The notes: a model not told the origin generated them from the sequence alone. Shown: positions 1 to 6,709, numbered from the stretch's first letter. The stretch is DNA of 6,953 nucleotides from Gammaproteobacteria bacterium (GCA_028817755.1 JAPPPA010000077.1:1-6953), one strand, 5' to 3'. Made by a program: numbers and translations.

Positions 1-284
1 GCCTAACCGCCGCGGGTTGGCCGGTAGAAAAACCGAAAGCGAGCATGTTTGTTTGGGCCAAAATTCCAGAGCAGTTCCGCGAAATGGGCTCTTTGGAATT
101 CTCTAAGAAATTACTCGATGAAGCCAAAGTGGCTGTGTCTCCCGGTATTGGCTTTGGTGAATACGGTGACGACTATGTGCGTTTTGGTTTGATTGAAAAT
201 GAACACCGTACTCGCCAAGCGGTACGTGGCATTCGCCGCATGCTCCGCAACGCGGGTGTGCAGCCAGACGCTGCAACAGAATAA
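1..284 (+). CDS. alaC: AlaC-type pyridoxal-phosphate aminotransferase, C-terminal fragment
   Basis: This is the last 93 codons of a fold-type I aminotransferase; the reading frame is open from base 3 and the 5' part lies outside the window. The protein closely resembles the C-terminus of E. coli AlaC: the stretches KASMFVWAKIPE, MGSLEFSKKLLDEAKVAVSPG and GFGEYGDDYVRFGLIEN are typical of that family. The arginine of DDYVRF (codon at 180-182) corresponds to the conserved residue that binds the substrate carboxylate in this fold. The PLP lysine is not in view. AlaC transfers an amino group between glutamate and pyruvate to make alanine in the cytoplasm; related enzymes are annotated as LL-diaminopimelate aminotransferases. 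The first methionine in view (base 45) is internal, because homology continues upstream of it. The hom start lies 9 bp downstream, so the two genes are probably co-transcribed. Family assignment is firm; the exact substrate is inferred. Confidence 0.9.
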   Translation, partial: LTAAGWPVEKPKASMFVWAKIPEQFREMGSLEFSKKLLDEAKVAVSPGIGFGEYGDDYVRFGLIENEHRTRQAVRGIRRMLRNAGVQPDAATE

Positions 285-293
285 AGGGTAAGC

Positions 294-1604
294 ATGACTG
301 ATAAGACCGTACGCTTAGGCGTATTAGGCCTTGGCACCGTAGGTGCTGGCACCGTAAAACTCCTGCAAGACAATGCTGAGAGCATTGCTGCGAAAACCGG
401 TGCTCGTTTTACCGTGGTTGCCGCTTCGGCGCGTGACATTACGAAACAACGTGACTGCGACTTAGAAGGCGTAACGCTGACCACCGACCCATTTGAAGTG
501 GTGAATGCCGACGTTGATGTAGTTGTTGAGTTAATTGGCGGCTACGACTTGGCGCGTGAATTGGCGCTAGCGGCTATCCAACAAGGTAAGCACTTTGTTA
601 CCGCGAACAAAGCATTAATCGCTAAGCACGGTAATGAGTTGTTTGCCGAGGCAGAAAAGACTGGCGCACTGGTGGCTTATGAAGCCTCTGTAGCGGGTGG
701 TATTCCTGTCATCAAGGCGCTTCGTGAAGGTCTTGCCGGCAATGAAATCAGCCAGTTAGCGGGCATTATTAATGGCACGACTAACTTTATCCTCACCGAA
801 ATGCGCGACAAAGGCCGTGACTTCGCTGATGTTTTGGCTGAAGCGCAAGCGCTTGGTTATGCCGAAGCCGACCCGACATTTGACGTGGGTGGCATTGATG
901 CGGCTCACAAACTGGTTATTTTGACCTCGCTAGCATTCGGCATTCCGCTGAACTTTGATGGTGCCTATATCGAAGGCATCGAAGCGATTACCACTGAAGA
1001 CGTAAACCTGGCCGGTGAGCTGGGCTACAAGCTCAAACATCTAGGCATTGCTCGCCAAACAGAGGCGGGCGTAGAAATGCGCGTGCATCCTGCCTTGGTA
1101 CCAGAAAGTCACCTCATTGCTAAAGTTGATGGCGTGATGAACGCAGTATTGGTGAATGGCAACTTTGTCGGTGAAACCTTGTACTACGGCCCAGGTGCAG
1201 GTGCTGGTCCAACTGCTTCTGCCGTGGTGGCCGACATCTTAGATGTGGCGCGCCAGTTAGGCTCGGCCAAAGAAAACACCATTGCCAATAGTGGTTATAC
1301 CGCTGGCTTAAGCAATGCTGCCGAAGTGCTGCCTGCTGAAGCCTTTAATTGCGAGTACTACCTGAAGCTTTCTGTTCAGGATGAGTCCGGCGCACTTGCG
1401 CAAGTGACCAGCGTCTTGGCAGATGCGAGCGTTAGCATTGACGCGGTTGTGCAGCACGAGCCAAAAGGCGAGAGCGCTTGCGCGACTTTGGCGCTTATCA
1501 CTCACGAAGTGAATGAAGCCCAATTAAACACAGCTATTCAAGCGCTTGAAGGCCTGGATATCGTTGCTGGCAACGTCACGCGTATGCGTGTTGCAAGTTT
1601 TTAA
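294..1604 (+). CDS. hom: Homoserine dehydrogenase with C-terminal ACT domain
   Basis: The product is a complete 436-residue monofunctional homoserine dehydrogenase, the usual length for the ACT-bearing bacterial form. It reduces aspartate semialdehyde to homoserine with NAD(P)H, the branch step toward threonine and methionine. Residues 7-21 hold the Rossmann motif GLGTVG (12-17). TANKA with Lys106 and NGTTNFIL (160-167) are family signatures. The catalytic segment reads EADPTFDVGGIDAAHK, with Asp202 and Lys206 matching the catalytic Asp/Lys pair known from the yeast enzyme. A C-terminal ACT domain begins near residue 355 (YYLKLSVQDESGALAQV), which in this family commonly mediates feedback inhibition by threonine. 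There is no aspartokinase domain, unlike E. coli ThrA. The ATG is supported by an AAGG Shine-Dalgarno-like sequence (284-287) six bases upstream and by N-terminal fit. thrC follows 27 bp after the stop, giving a threonine pair. No threonine leader-peptide attenuator is visible in front of it. Confidence 0.97.
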   Translation: MTDKTVRLGVLGLGTVGAGTVKLLQDNAESIAAKTGARFTVVAASARDITKQRDCDLEGVTLTTDPFEVVNADVDVVVELIGGYDLARELALAAIQQGKHFVTANKALIAKHGNELFAEAEKTGALVAYEASVAGGIPVIKALREGLAGNEISQLAGIINGTTNFILTEMRDKGRDFADVLAEAQALGYAEADPTFDVGGIDAAHKLVILTSLAFGIPLNFDGAYIEGIEAITTEDVNLAGELGYKLKHLGIARQTEAGVEMRVHPALVPESHLIAKVDGVMNAVLVNGNFVGETLYYGPGAGAGPTASAVVADILDVARQLGSAKENTIANSGYTAGLSNAAEVLPAEAFNCEYYLKLSVQDESGALAQVTSVLADASVSIDAVVQHEPKGESACATLALITHEVNEAQLNTAIQALEGLDIVAGNVTRMRVASF

Positions 1605-1631
1605 TACCTACATATTTATTTGATCAGAGCC

Positions 1632-2756
1632 ATGACTCATTACACCGGTCTAATTAACAACTACCGTTCACGTTTGCCTATTGCTGATGGCGTTGAAGCT
1701 ATTGAGTTAGGCGAGGGCCAAACGCCGCTAATTAAGCTGCGCAACATTCCTAGCAAGCTGGGTATTGATGCTGAGATTTACGTGAAGTTTGAAGGCCTGA
1801 ACATTACCGGTTCCTTTAAAGATCGCGGCATGACTATGGCGGTAACCGCGGCCGTTGCCGATGGCGCTAAAGCGATTATTTGTGCGTCTACCGGCAATAC
1901 CAGTGCAGCTGCTGCGGCTTATGCTGCGCGCGCCGGCATTAAAGCCTTCGTATTGATCCCAGAAGGCAAAATTGCCATGGGTAAATTGGCACAGGCCATG
2001 ATCCACGGCTGCGAAATCATTCAAATCGAAGGCAACTTCGATGACGGTATGCGCTTGGTGAAAGAAGTGGCGGACCACGCGCCAGTAACGATCGTAAACT
2101 CAATTAACCCATTCCGTTTGCAAGGCCAGAAGACCGCGGCATTTGAAGTGGTAGACGAGCTAGGCGACGCACCTGATTACCACTGCCTACCTGTTGGTAA
2201 CGCAGGTAACATCAGTGGTTACTGGTTGGGTTACAGCGAGTACGCAGGTACAACGGCTGAAGACTCATTTGTGATCAACCATTTCAAAGAAATGGAATAT
2301 GACCGCACTGCTAAAGGCACTAAAACTCCAACGATGGTGGGTTACCAAGCTGCCGGGGCCGCGCCGTTCACTCACGGCGAAATGGTTGATAATCCAGAAA
2401 CAGTAGCTACTGCTATCCGCATTGGTCACCCGCAGAGCTGGGACCTAGCACACGCGGTAGAGAAAGAATCCGGCGGCTGGTTTGATGCGCTAAGCGATGA
2501 AGAAATTTTGGCTGCGCAAAAGCTATTGGCACAGTCGGAAGGTGTGTTCTGTGAGCCGGCTTCAGCAACCTCACTAGCCGGTGCATTGCGTGACTTGAAG
2601 AATGGCCGTATTCCTCAAGGCAGCAAAATTGTATGTACCTTGACTGGTAACGGCTTGAAGGATCCAGACACCGCAATGGCGCAGTGTGCTGATACTTCAA
2701 TCACTACCGTGCCAGCTACGCTAGACGCTGTTAAGGCAGCTATTGTTGGCCAATAA
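1632..2756 (+). CDS. thrC: Threonine synthase, short form
   Basis: This gene encodes the PLP enzyme that converts O-phosphohomoserine to threonine, the last step of the pathway begun by the adjacent hom. From the ATG at 1632 it has 374 residues. This is the compact form, similar in plan to Bacillus ThrC and clearly shorter than the long form I recall from Pseudomonas and E. coli. GSFKDRGM carries the PLP Schiff-base lysine (Lys63 from this ATG). STGNTSA (about 86-92) contacts substrate and cofactor, and VGNAGNIS (about 188-195) is the cofactor phosphate-binding loop. A TTG at 1620 in frame would add four residues (MIRA), but MTHYTGLINNYRSRLP matches the usual family start, so I prefer the ATG. 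Neither start has a good Shine-Dalgarno sequence; AGAG at 1626-1629 is only two bases from the ATG. Translation may depend on coupling to hom. The 3' end overlaps the recJ-like gene by 14 bp. Function is firm; the exact start is moderately sure. Confidence 0.96.
   Translation: MTHYTGLINNYRSRLPIADGVEAIELGEGQTPLIKLRNIPSKLGIDAEIYVKFEGLNITGSFKDRGMTMAVTAAVADGAKAIICASTGNTSAAAAAYAARAGIKAFVLIPEGKIAMGKLAQAMIHGCEIIQIEGNFDDGMRLVKEVADHAPVTIVNSINPFRLQGQKTAAFEVVDELGDAPDYHCLPVGNAGNISGYWLGYSEYAGTTAEDSFVINHFKEMEYDRTAKGTKTPTMVGYQAAGAAPFTHGEMVDNPETVATAIRIGHPQSWDLAHAVEKESGGWFDALSDEEILAAQKLLAQSEGVFCEPASATSLAGALRDLKNGRIPQGSKIVCTLTGNGLKDPDTAMAQCADTSITTVPATLDAVKAAIVGQ
2733..2748 (+). promoter_or_regulatory. Ribosome binding site and tandem TTG start of the recJ-like gene
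   Basis: An AAGG core (2733-2736) lies inside the end of thrC, six bases before TTG at 2743 and nine before the adjacent TTG at 2746. With the in-frame TAG at 2722 upstream and no ATG or GTG before the first catalytic motif, one of these two TTG codons is the most plausible start; a CTG at 2728 is also possible in principle. A weak start codon embedded in the upstream gene suggests low, coupled expression of the exonuclease. This is inference from the sequence only. Confidence 0.6.
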
Positions 2757-4539
2757 GCCGCAACCTCGCATTCAAAATCGGCCGCTGAATCAGGCGGCCT
2801 ATCAAACGCTTTTAGAACAAGGCGCGCCAGAGCTTCTGGCACGTATTGCCGCGGGCCGCGTTGGCGAAGGAATTCCTAACGAAGAAATCCCAGACCTGCT
2901 GCAGCCGCGTCTAGGCCACATACCTCACCCTCAAAAATTAGCAGATTGCGATAAGGCCGTTTCGGCGCTAGTCACTGCGATCGAGCAGGGTAAACGTATC
3001 GGCATTTTGACCGACTACGACGTTGACGGCATTACCTCCCATGCCATTCTCTGGCACGGTCTAGTGAACTACTTTCAGGTGCCACGTGAAAATATAGTTA
3101 GCCTGATTGGTCATCGGCTTGAGGATGGCTATGGCATTAGTGATGGCCTAGTCGATCGCATTCTCGAGATGCCGACAGATCAACGTCCAGAGATGATTAT
3201 CAGTGCTGATTGCGGCTCCTCGGACGAGCCGCGAATTGCTCGGTTGCTGGCCGAAAATATTGCTTTAGTAGTAACTGACCACCATGCAATTCCAGAGTCC
3301 GGCATTCCTAAATCAGCTACGGCGGTATTGAACCCGACGCGTGAGGATTGTGATTACCCCGATGCCACCATTGCCGGTTGTTTTGTTGCCTGGCTGTTGA
3401 TGTCTGCCATGCGTGCAGAACTGTTAACGCGTGAGTCGATTCCCGCGGATACGCCTAAATTGGTTGAGTTATTGGATTTCTGTGCCCTGGGTACGGTAGC
3501 TGATGCGGTATCGCTTGCTAGCCCGGTGAATCGTGCTGTGGTGAACGCTGGCTTAGCGCAAATGAATAAAGTACAGCGTCCAGCATGGGCGGCTTTGGTT
3601 GAGTTGCTAGAAAAGCCTCGAAGCCAAGCGCCTTTTGACATTGATGATTTAGGGTTCCAAATCGGTCCGCGTATTAACGCACGTGGCCGTATGTCTGACC
3701 CGCATGCCGCCCGGCGTTTCCTGCTTGCAGAAGAAAATGTCGACGCGATGGACGCCTTATTAACGCTGGATCGTGACAACCAAGATCGCCGTAAAGTTGA
3801 GCGTGCCATGTTGCGCGATATCTTGGCCGATATTAGCAAGTGGGAAAGCAGCCATAGCGTTGTGGCGTTTGACGAAGACTTTCACCCCGGTGTGCAGGGC
3901 ATTGTTGCGTCGCGCTTAGTCGACCGCACGGGCAAGCCTGCCGTTGTGCTTAGTCCCAATAAAAACCCGGATCCCATTACGGGCTCTATGCGTACCGTAG
4001 CCGGTGTGCATGCGCGTAACACGCTGCAAGCTGTGGCTGATAATTGGCCGCAGATTATTGTGAAGTTTGGTGGCCACGCTGGCGCTGCTGGTTTAACCAT
4101 TAATCGCACGCAGATCGATACCTTTGTAAAGGTGTTTAATGAAGTGTTAGCAGCGCAATATGGCGAGCAAACGCCGGCTCCGGTGTTGTTGTGTGATGGC
4201 GAGCTAGATCCTAACCAGCTGAATTTAAGCCAGTGGCAGCAGCTACAACAAATACGCCCTTATGGCCGTGGTTGGGAAAAGCCGCTTTTTGTTGGAACTG
4301 CCTACTTATCCGAGTGTCGAGTAATAGGTAGTACCCAAACGCATCTTTCTTTAAACCTAGAATTGGGCGGGCAGGGCATCCGTGCAGTTTGGTTTAACGC
4401 ACTAGATAACGCTGGCGACAAAGCCACCGTGCAGGCCGGGCAATCTGTCCGTGTCGTGTACGAACTGGCCGAAAACAGCTATAACGGACGTACTAGCCTG
4501 CAGTTAATGGTCCGTTATGCCGAGCCAACAACGCACTAA
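2743..4539 (+). CDS. recJ: RecJ-family single-stranded DNA exonuclease (divergent)
   Basis: The 598-residue product belongs to the DHH/DHHA1 phosphoesterase family and matches RecJ (E. coli 577 aa), a Mn-dependent 5'-3' exonuclease of recombination and mismatch repair. Visible motifs are DYDVDG (91-96), HRLEDGYG (124-131), DCG (156-158), TDHH (178-181), LLDFCALGTVAD (243-254), GPRINARGR (308-316), DHHA1 motif GVQGIVASR (383-391), GGHAGAAG (443-450), and OB-domain PYGRGWEKPLF (506-516). All metal-ligand positions appear intact. Several positions differ from E. coli RecJ: DNG is DCG, NAAGR is NARGR, AGVG is AGCF, and GSGRS is GSMRT. It may therefore be a divergent RecJ or a paralogue beside a second, canonical recJ elsewhere. 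No ATG or GTG precedes motif I. An in-frame TAG at 2722 limits the start, leaving TTG at 2743 or 2746, with AAGG at 2733-2736 six or nine bases away. The start overlaps thrC by 14 bp and the end overlaps the next gene by 23 bp, suggesting translational coupling. Confidence 0.9.
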   Translation: MLANKPQPRIQNRPLNQAAYQTLLEQGAPELLARIAAGRVGEGIPNEEIPDLLQPRLGHIPHPQKLADCDKAVSALVTAIEQGKRIGILTDYDVDGITSHAILWHGLVNYFQVPRENIVSLIGHRLEDGYGISDGLVDRILEMPTDQRPEMIISADCGSSDEPRIARLLAENIALVVTDHHAIPESGIPKSATAVLNPTREDCDYPDATIAGCFVAWLLMSAMRAELLTRESIPADTPKLVELLDFCALGTVADAVSLASPVNRAVVNAGLAQMNKVQRPAWAALVELLEKPRSQAPFDIDDLGFQIGPRINARGRMSDPHAARRFLLAEENVDAMDALLTLDRDNQDRRKVERAMLRDILADISKWESSHSVVAFDEDFHPGVQGIVASRLVDRTGKPAVVLSPNKNPDPITGSMRTVAGVHARNTLQAVADNWPQIIVKFGGHAGAAGLTINRTQIDTFVKVFNEVLAAQYGEQTPAPVLLCDGELDPNQLNLSQWQQLQQIRPYGRGWEKPLFVGTAYLSECRVIGSTQTHLSLNLELGGQGIRAVWFNALDNAGDKATVQAGQSVRVVYELAENSYNGRTSLQLMVRYAEPTTH

Positions 4540-5953
4540 AACCTCTCTTTCTGCGCGAGCCTTGTTGATGGCTTGCGTGGCCTTGTTTGCGTCAGCCTGC
4601 GCTGTACATAAGCCCATGAACAAGCCCGCCGCGCCTCATGGCGCGCAATGCAACGCATTGATTGGCAAACTCGAATTCCATATTCACAAAGCTAAAACCC
4701 GAGACGCGCAATACGCCGTGGTTGAAGGGTACCCCCTATATCGCGTAGACCGTCTGTTGGAAGCGTTGGTGCAGAATGTGCAAACAACCGATCAACGCCT
4801 TGAATGGTTGAGATTGGCCGCTGAAAACAGTGTGGAAAGCTATGTGGTCGAATTCCATAACTTGCCGCCAGAACGTAAAGCACAGTTTTCTTCCAGCGAC
4901 GATATTGCCGCGACGTTGCGAGATTGCGCCTGGCAACAAACGGCGCAGCTTCAGCAGCCTAATGAATGGGAAAATTTCAAAGCGAAGGTTGTGGTGCCAA
5001 GTGAGTACTTTGCGGGGCGCCGTTTCTTAGGGCTCTATCCGTTAACCAACTTGGCGATGAAAGCTGGTATTGCTCAGTGGCAGTCAGAAGCCAGAGAGCT
5101 TTTCAATCACAACGTAGTCGATACCAGTCATTACCAACGCTGGCGTTTAAATGCAGCACAGCAGGCTGTTGGAGAGATTCAAACCAATGCTTTAGGCATG
5201 CCGGTGCCAACGAAAGAACAGTGGCAGGCCCTTGCTAATAACTTTGCGCCGGAATGGGTATTAGAAACCTTAGGGGACTACGACATTCCCGGTCAGCCCT
5301 TGGCGAAAGGGCAGTTTAAAGCCGATTCTGTAGTTTATTGGCAGCAGGGCTATGGTCGCGTTCACGGTGAGCTACTGCCGCAAATCAGTTATGTCATCTG
5401 GTTTTCAGAGCGCCCCAAAACCAGTGCCTTGGATATTCTAGGTGGCAAGTTGGATGGCCTTGTTTGGCGAGTCACGCTAAAGCAGGAAGCTTCGGGTGAT
5501 TGGGAACCACTGATTTACGACAGCATTCATCCCTGTGGTTGTTATCACCTGTTTTTCCCCACGTCTAAGTTTGAACATTGCGCGGTTGACGATGCGCGCG
5601 AGTCCGCCTTTGTGCCACAAGCCGCGCCAGAGAGTTCATTCGCTATTTGGGTGCAATCCGCTACGCACTATCTACGTCGTTTACAAAGCGCAGATAAGCT
5701 GGAAGCGAAGCCTTATCGCTTAGCGCCATTAAGCATGCTTCGTTATGCCCAGCAGGAGCAGTCCCGCTTGTTTGATAGCGCAGGTATCGTGCGTGAAACC
5801 GCTCGGCTAGAACGCGTGTTGCTATGGACCTCCGGCTTAGAAAGCCCCGGTGCTATGCGGCAATGGGGCAATCATGCAACGGCCTTTTCTGGTGAGCGCT
5901 ATTTCGATGAAGCGGACTTATTTGACCAAGAGTTTTGTTTGGTTAACCCTTAG
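4517..5953 (+). CDS. Predicted lipoprotein of unknown function
   Basis: I do not recognise this 478-residue protein. The N-terminus is a lipoprotein signal: a basic segment (R6, K8, R14), a hydrophobic core ALLMACVALFA, then ASAC with the probable lipidated Cys28. Residue +2 is Ala rather than Asp, which in the Lol rules favours the outer membrane. The rest is soluble-looking, rich in Trp, Tyr and Gln, with no further membrane span. A central block reads like a beta-rich domain: SVVYWQQGYGRVHGEL (271-286), ISYVIWFSERP (290-300) and ILGGKLDGLVWRVTL (307-321). It is followed by HPCGCYH (338-344) and HC (354-355), a cluster of Cys and His that could bind metal or form disulfides in the periplasm. 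The start is the first ATG after the in-frame TAA at 4505 and lies inside the recJ-like gene (23-bp overlap); no strong ribosome binding site is present, so coupling is likely. Lipoprotein prediction is good; function unknown. Confidence 0.8.
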   Translation: MPSQQRTKTSLSARALLMACVALFASACAVHKPMNKPAAPHGAQCNALIGKLEFHIHKAKTRDAQYAVVEGYPLYRVDRLLEALVQNVQTTDQRLEWLRLAAENSVESYVVEFHNLPPERKAQFSSSDDIAATLRDCAWQQTAQLQQPNEWENFKAKVVVPSEYFAGRRFLGLYPLTNLAMKAGIAQWQSEARELFNHNVVDTSHYQRWRLNAAQQAVGEIQTNALGMPVPTKEQWQALANNFAPEWVLETLGDYDIPGQPLAKGQFKADSVVYWQQGYGRVHGELLPQISYVIWFSERPKTSALDILGGKLDGLVWRVTLKQEASGDWEPLIYDSIHPCGCYHLFFPTSKFEHCAVDDARESAFVPQAAPESSFAIWVQSATHYLRRLQSADKLEAKPYRLAPLSMLRYAQQEQSRLFDSAGIVRETARLERVLLWTSGLESPGAMRQWGNHATAFSGERYFDEADLFDQEFCLVNP

Positions 5954-5964
5954 CGCTATAAGGG
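5947..5964 (+). other. Short stem-loop across the lipoprotein stop codon
   Basis: CCCTTA (5947-5952) and TAAGGG (5959-5964) form a perfect six-base stem with a six-base loop GCGCTA; the TAG stop (5951-5953) lies partly in the left arm. The following bases (ATTGCGTGG) contain no T-run, so it does not qualify as a clear intrinsic terminator. It could slow 3' decay or mark a weak transcript end. It is the only terminator-like structure between the lipoprotein gene and the acyltransferase gene. Confidence 0.3.
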
Positions 5965-5981
5965 ATTGCGTGGTGCTATTG

Positions 5982-5999
5982 AGCGTACACGTGTACACT
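5982..5999. promoter_or_regulatory. FabR-like operator (18-bp inverted repeat)
   Basis: The sequence AGCGTACACGTGTACACT is an inverted repeat: half-sites AGCGTACAC and AGTGTACAC (read on the opposite strand) agree at 8 of 9 bases, and the central 12 bp GTACACGTGTAC are perfectly symmetric. From memory this closely resembles the E. coli FabR operator at fabA, which contains AGCGTACACGTGT. FabR is a TetR-family repressor of unsaturated fatty acid synthesis that responds to the acyl pool; DesT is a Pseudomonas relative. The site ends 30 bp before the start codon of a phospholipid-type acyltransferase gene, fitting that role. A poor -10-like TACACT (5994-5999) lies within it, so bound repressor could block transcription. 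The symmetry is directly seen; regulator identity is inferred from motif and context. Confidence 0.6.
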
Positions 6000-6020
6000 A
6001 AAGCCCGTTACTAATAAATC

Positions 6021-6024
6021 GAGG
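6021..6024 (+). promoter_or_regulatory. Ribosome binding site of the acyltransferase gene
   Basis: GAGG five bases before the ATG at 6030 is a good Shine-Dalgarno match and fixes the start. It contrasts with the weak sites of thrC, the recJ-like gene and the lipoprotein gene, consistent with this gene being translated, and probably transcribed, independently of the upstream cluster. Confidence 0.75.
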
Positions 6025-6029
6025 TAGAC

Positions 6030-6671
6030 ATGCCACAACTCATCGTGCCCCCGGTAGGTGAACTCACTCCCACGCGCGGCAATCGTTTTAGCCGTTGGTT
6101 AGGGCGTTGGATGCTGGCGCGTAAAGGTTGGACGATTGAAGGTGATGTGGCCAACGTGCCGCGCGCTGTAGTTATTGCTGCGCCGCATACCTCAAATTGG
6201 GATGGCTACTACGCCATTGGCGGCATGATGGCGATTGGCCTACGTCTTAGCATCATGGCGAAAGACAGCCTCTTTAAATGGTATATCGGCTGGTTTTTCG
6301 ACTGGATTGGTTTCTTGCGAGTAAACCGAAACGCGCCCGGCGGCTTTGTTGAAAAATGCGCACATACGCTAAAAAGATCAAAAGGCTTGTGGATGGTAGT
6401 GCCGGCCGAAGGCACCCGTAAGAAAGCTAAGAAGTGGAAGAGCGGTTTTCACCGCATTGCCAAGCTGGCAGAAGCGCCCATGCTGCCTATTTCAATCGAT
6501 TTTGAGAAAAAGAAATTTGTGATTGGCGAGCCACGAATGGCTACCGATGACTACGAGTCTGACCTTAATGATCTACTCGATTTTTATGCCGACTGTGCAC
6601 CGCACACGCCAGAGTTGCTTTCATTGCCGCTAGTGGAGCGCCGCCAACAGCGCCAAAGCCAGTCTGCATAA
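6030..6671 (+). CDS. PlsC-family lysophospholipid (1-acylglycerol-3-phosphate type) acyltransferase
   Basis: The 213-residue product has the glycerolipid acyltransferase motifs in order. Motif I is HTSNWD (53-58, catalytic His53 and Asp58 of HX4D). A motif II-like segment is GFLRVNR (94-100). Motif III is EGTR (127-130), followed by KKAKKWKSGFHRIA. A motif IV-like proline lies in APMLPISID (149-157). Such enzymes move an acyl chain from acyl-ACP or acyl-CoA to a lysophospholipid or related acceptor at the inner membrane face. The hydrophobic stretch WYIGWFFDWIGFL (about 84-96) could dip into the membrane, but there is no clear N-terminal membrane span. It belongs to a compact acyltransferase group that I recall from marine gammaproteobacteria and Bacteroidetes rather than to canonical E. 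coli PlsC (245 aa), so the true acceptor is uncertain. A FabR-like operator upstream suggests coordination with fatty acid unsaturation. The C-terminus is Gln/Arg-rich (ERRQQRQSQSA). Family is firm; substrate unknown. Confidence 0.88.
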   Translation: MPQLIVPPVGELTPTRGNRFSRWLGRWMLARKGWTIEGDVANVPRAVVIAAPHTSNWDGYYAIGGMMAIGLRLSIMAKDSLFKWYIGWFFDWIGFLRVNRNAPGGFVEKCAHTLKRSKGLWMVVPAEGTRKKAKKWKSGFHRIAKLAEAPMLPISIDFEKKKFVIGEPRMATDDYESDLNDLLDFYADCAPHTPELLSLPLVERRQQRQSQSA

Positions 6672-6686
6672 GGCTTTTAAGCCAAT

Positions 6687-6709
6687 AAAAGTTTGTTCAA
6701 AAGTTTGTT
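6687..6709 (+). repeat. Tandem 11-bp direct repeat upstream of rpmE2
   Basis: AAAAGTTTGTT occurs perfectly twice, at 6687-6697 and 6699-6709, giving a 12-bp period with one separating base. The second copy overlaps the probable -35 region of the rpmE2 promoter and the first lies just upstream. The spacing is slightly more than one helical turn, so a regulator or an UP-element-like contact with RNA polymerase is possible. The repeat is directly seen; the role is inferred. Confidence 0.7.

Noticed and set aside
173..484. 103-codon minus-strand frame across the alaC-hom junction
   Set aside because: It is antisense to two well-supported conserved coding regions and shows no recognisable domain.
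1605..1631. Promoter or terminator between hom and thrC
   Set aside because: The 27-bp gap is AT-rich but contains no paired -35/-10 boxes and no hairpin with T-run; read-through from hom is the simpler view.
3354..3839. Long open frame of 161 codons on the minus strand inside the recJ-like gene
   Set aside because: It lies wholly opposite conserved RecJ motifs, its translation is Ser/Arg/Ala-rich without recognisable motifs, and it has no supporting context; it is a shadow of codon use on the + strand.
6672..6683. GGCTTTTAAGCC just after the acyltransferase stop, as an intrinsic terminator
   Set aside because: The stem is four or five bases with a very small loop and is followed by AATAAAAG rather than a T-run on the + strand; on the minus strand there is no gene needing it. 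Too weak to call.
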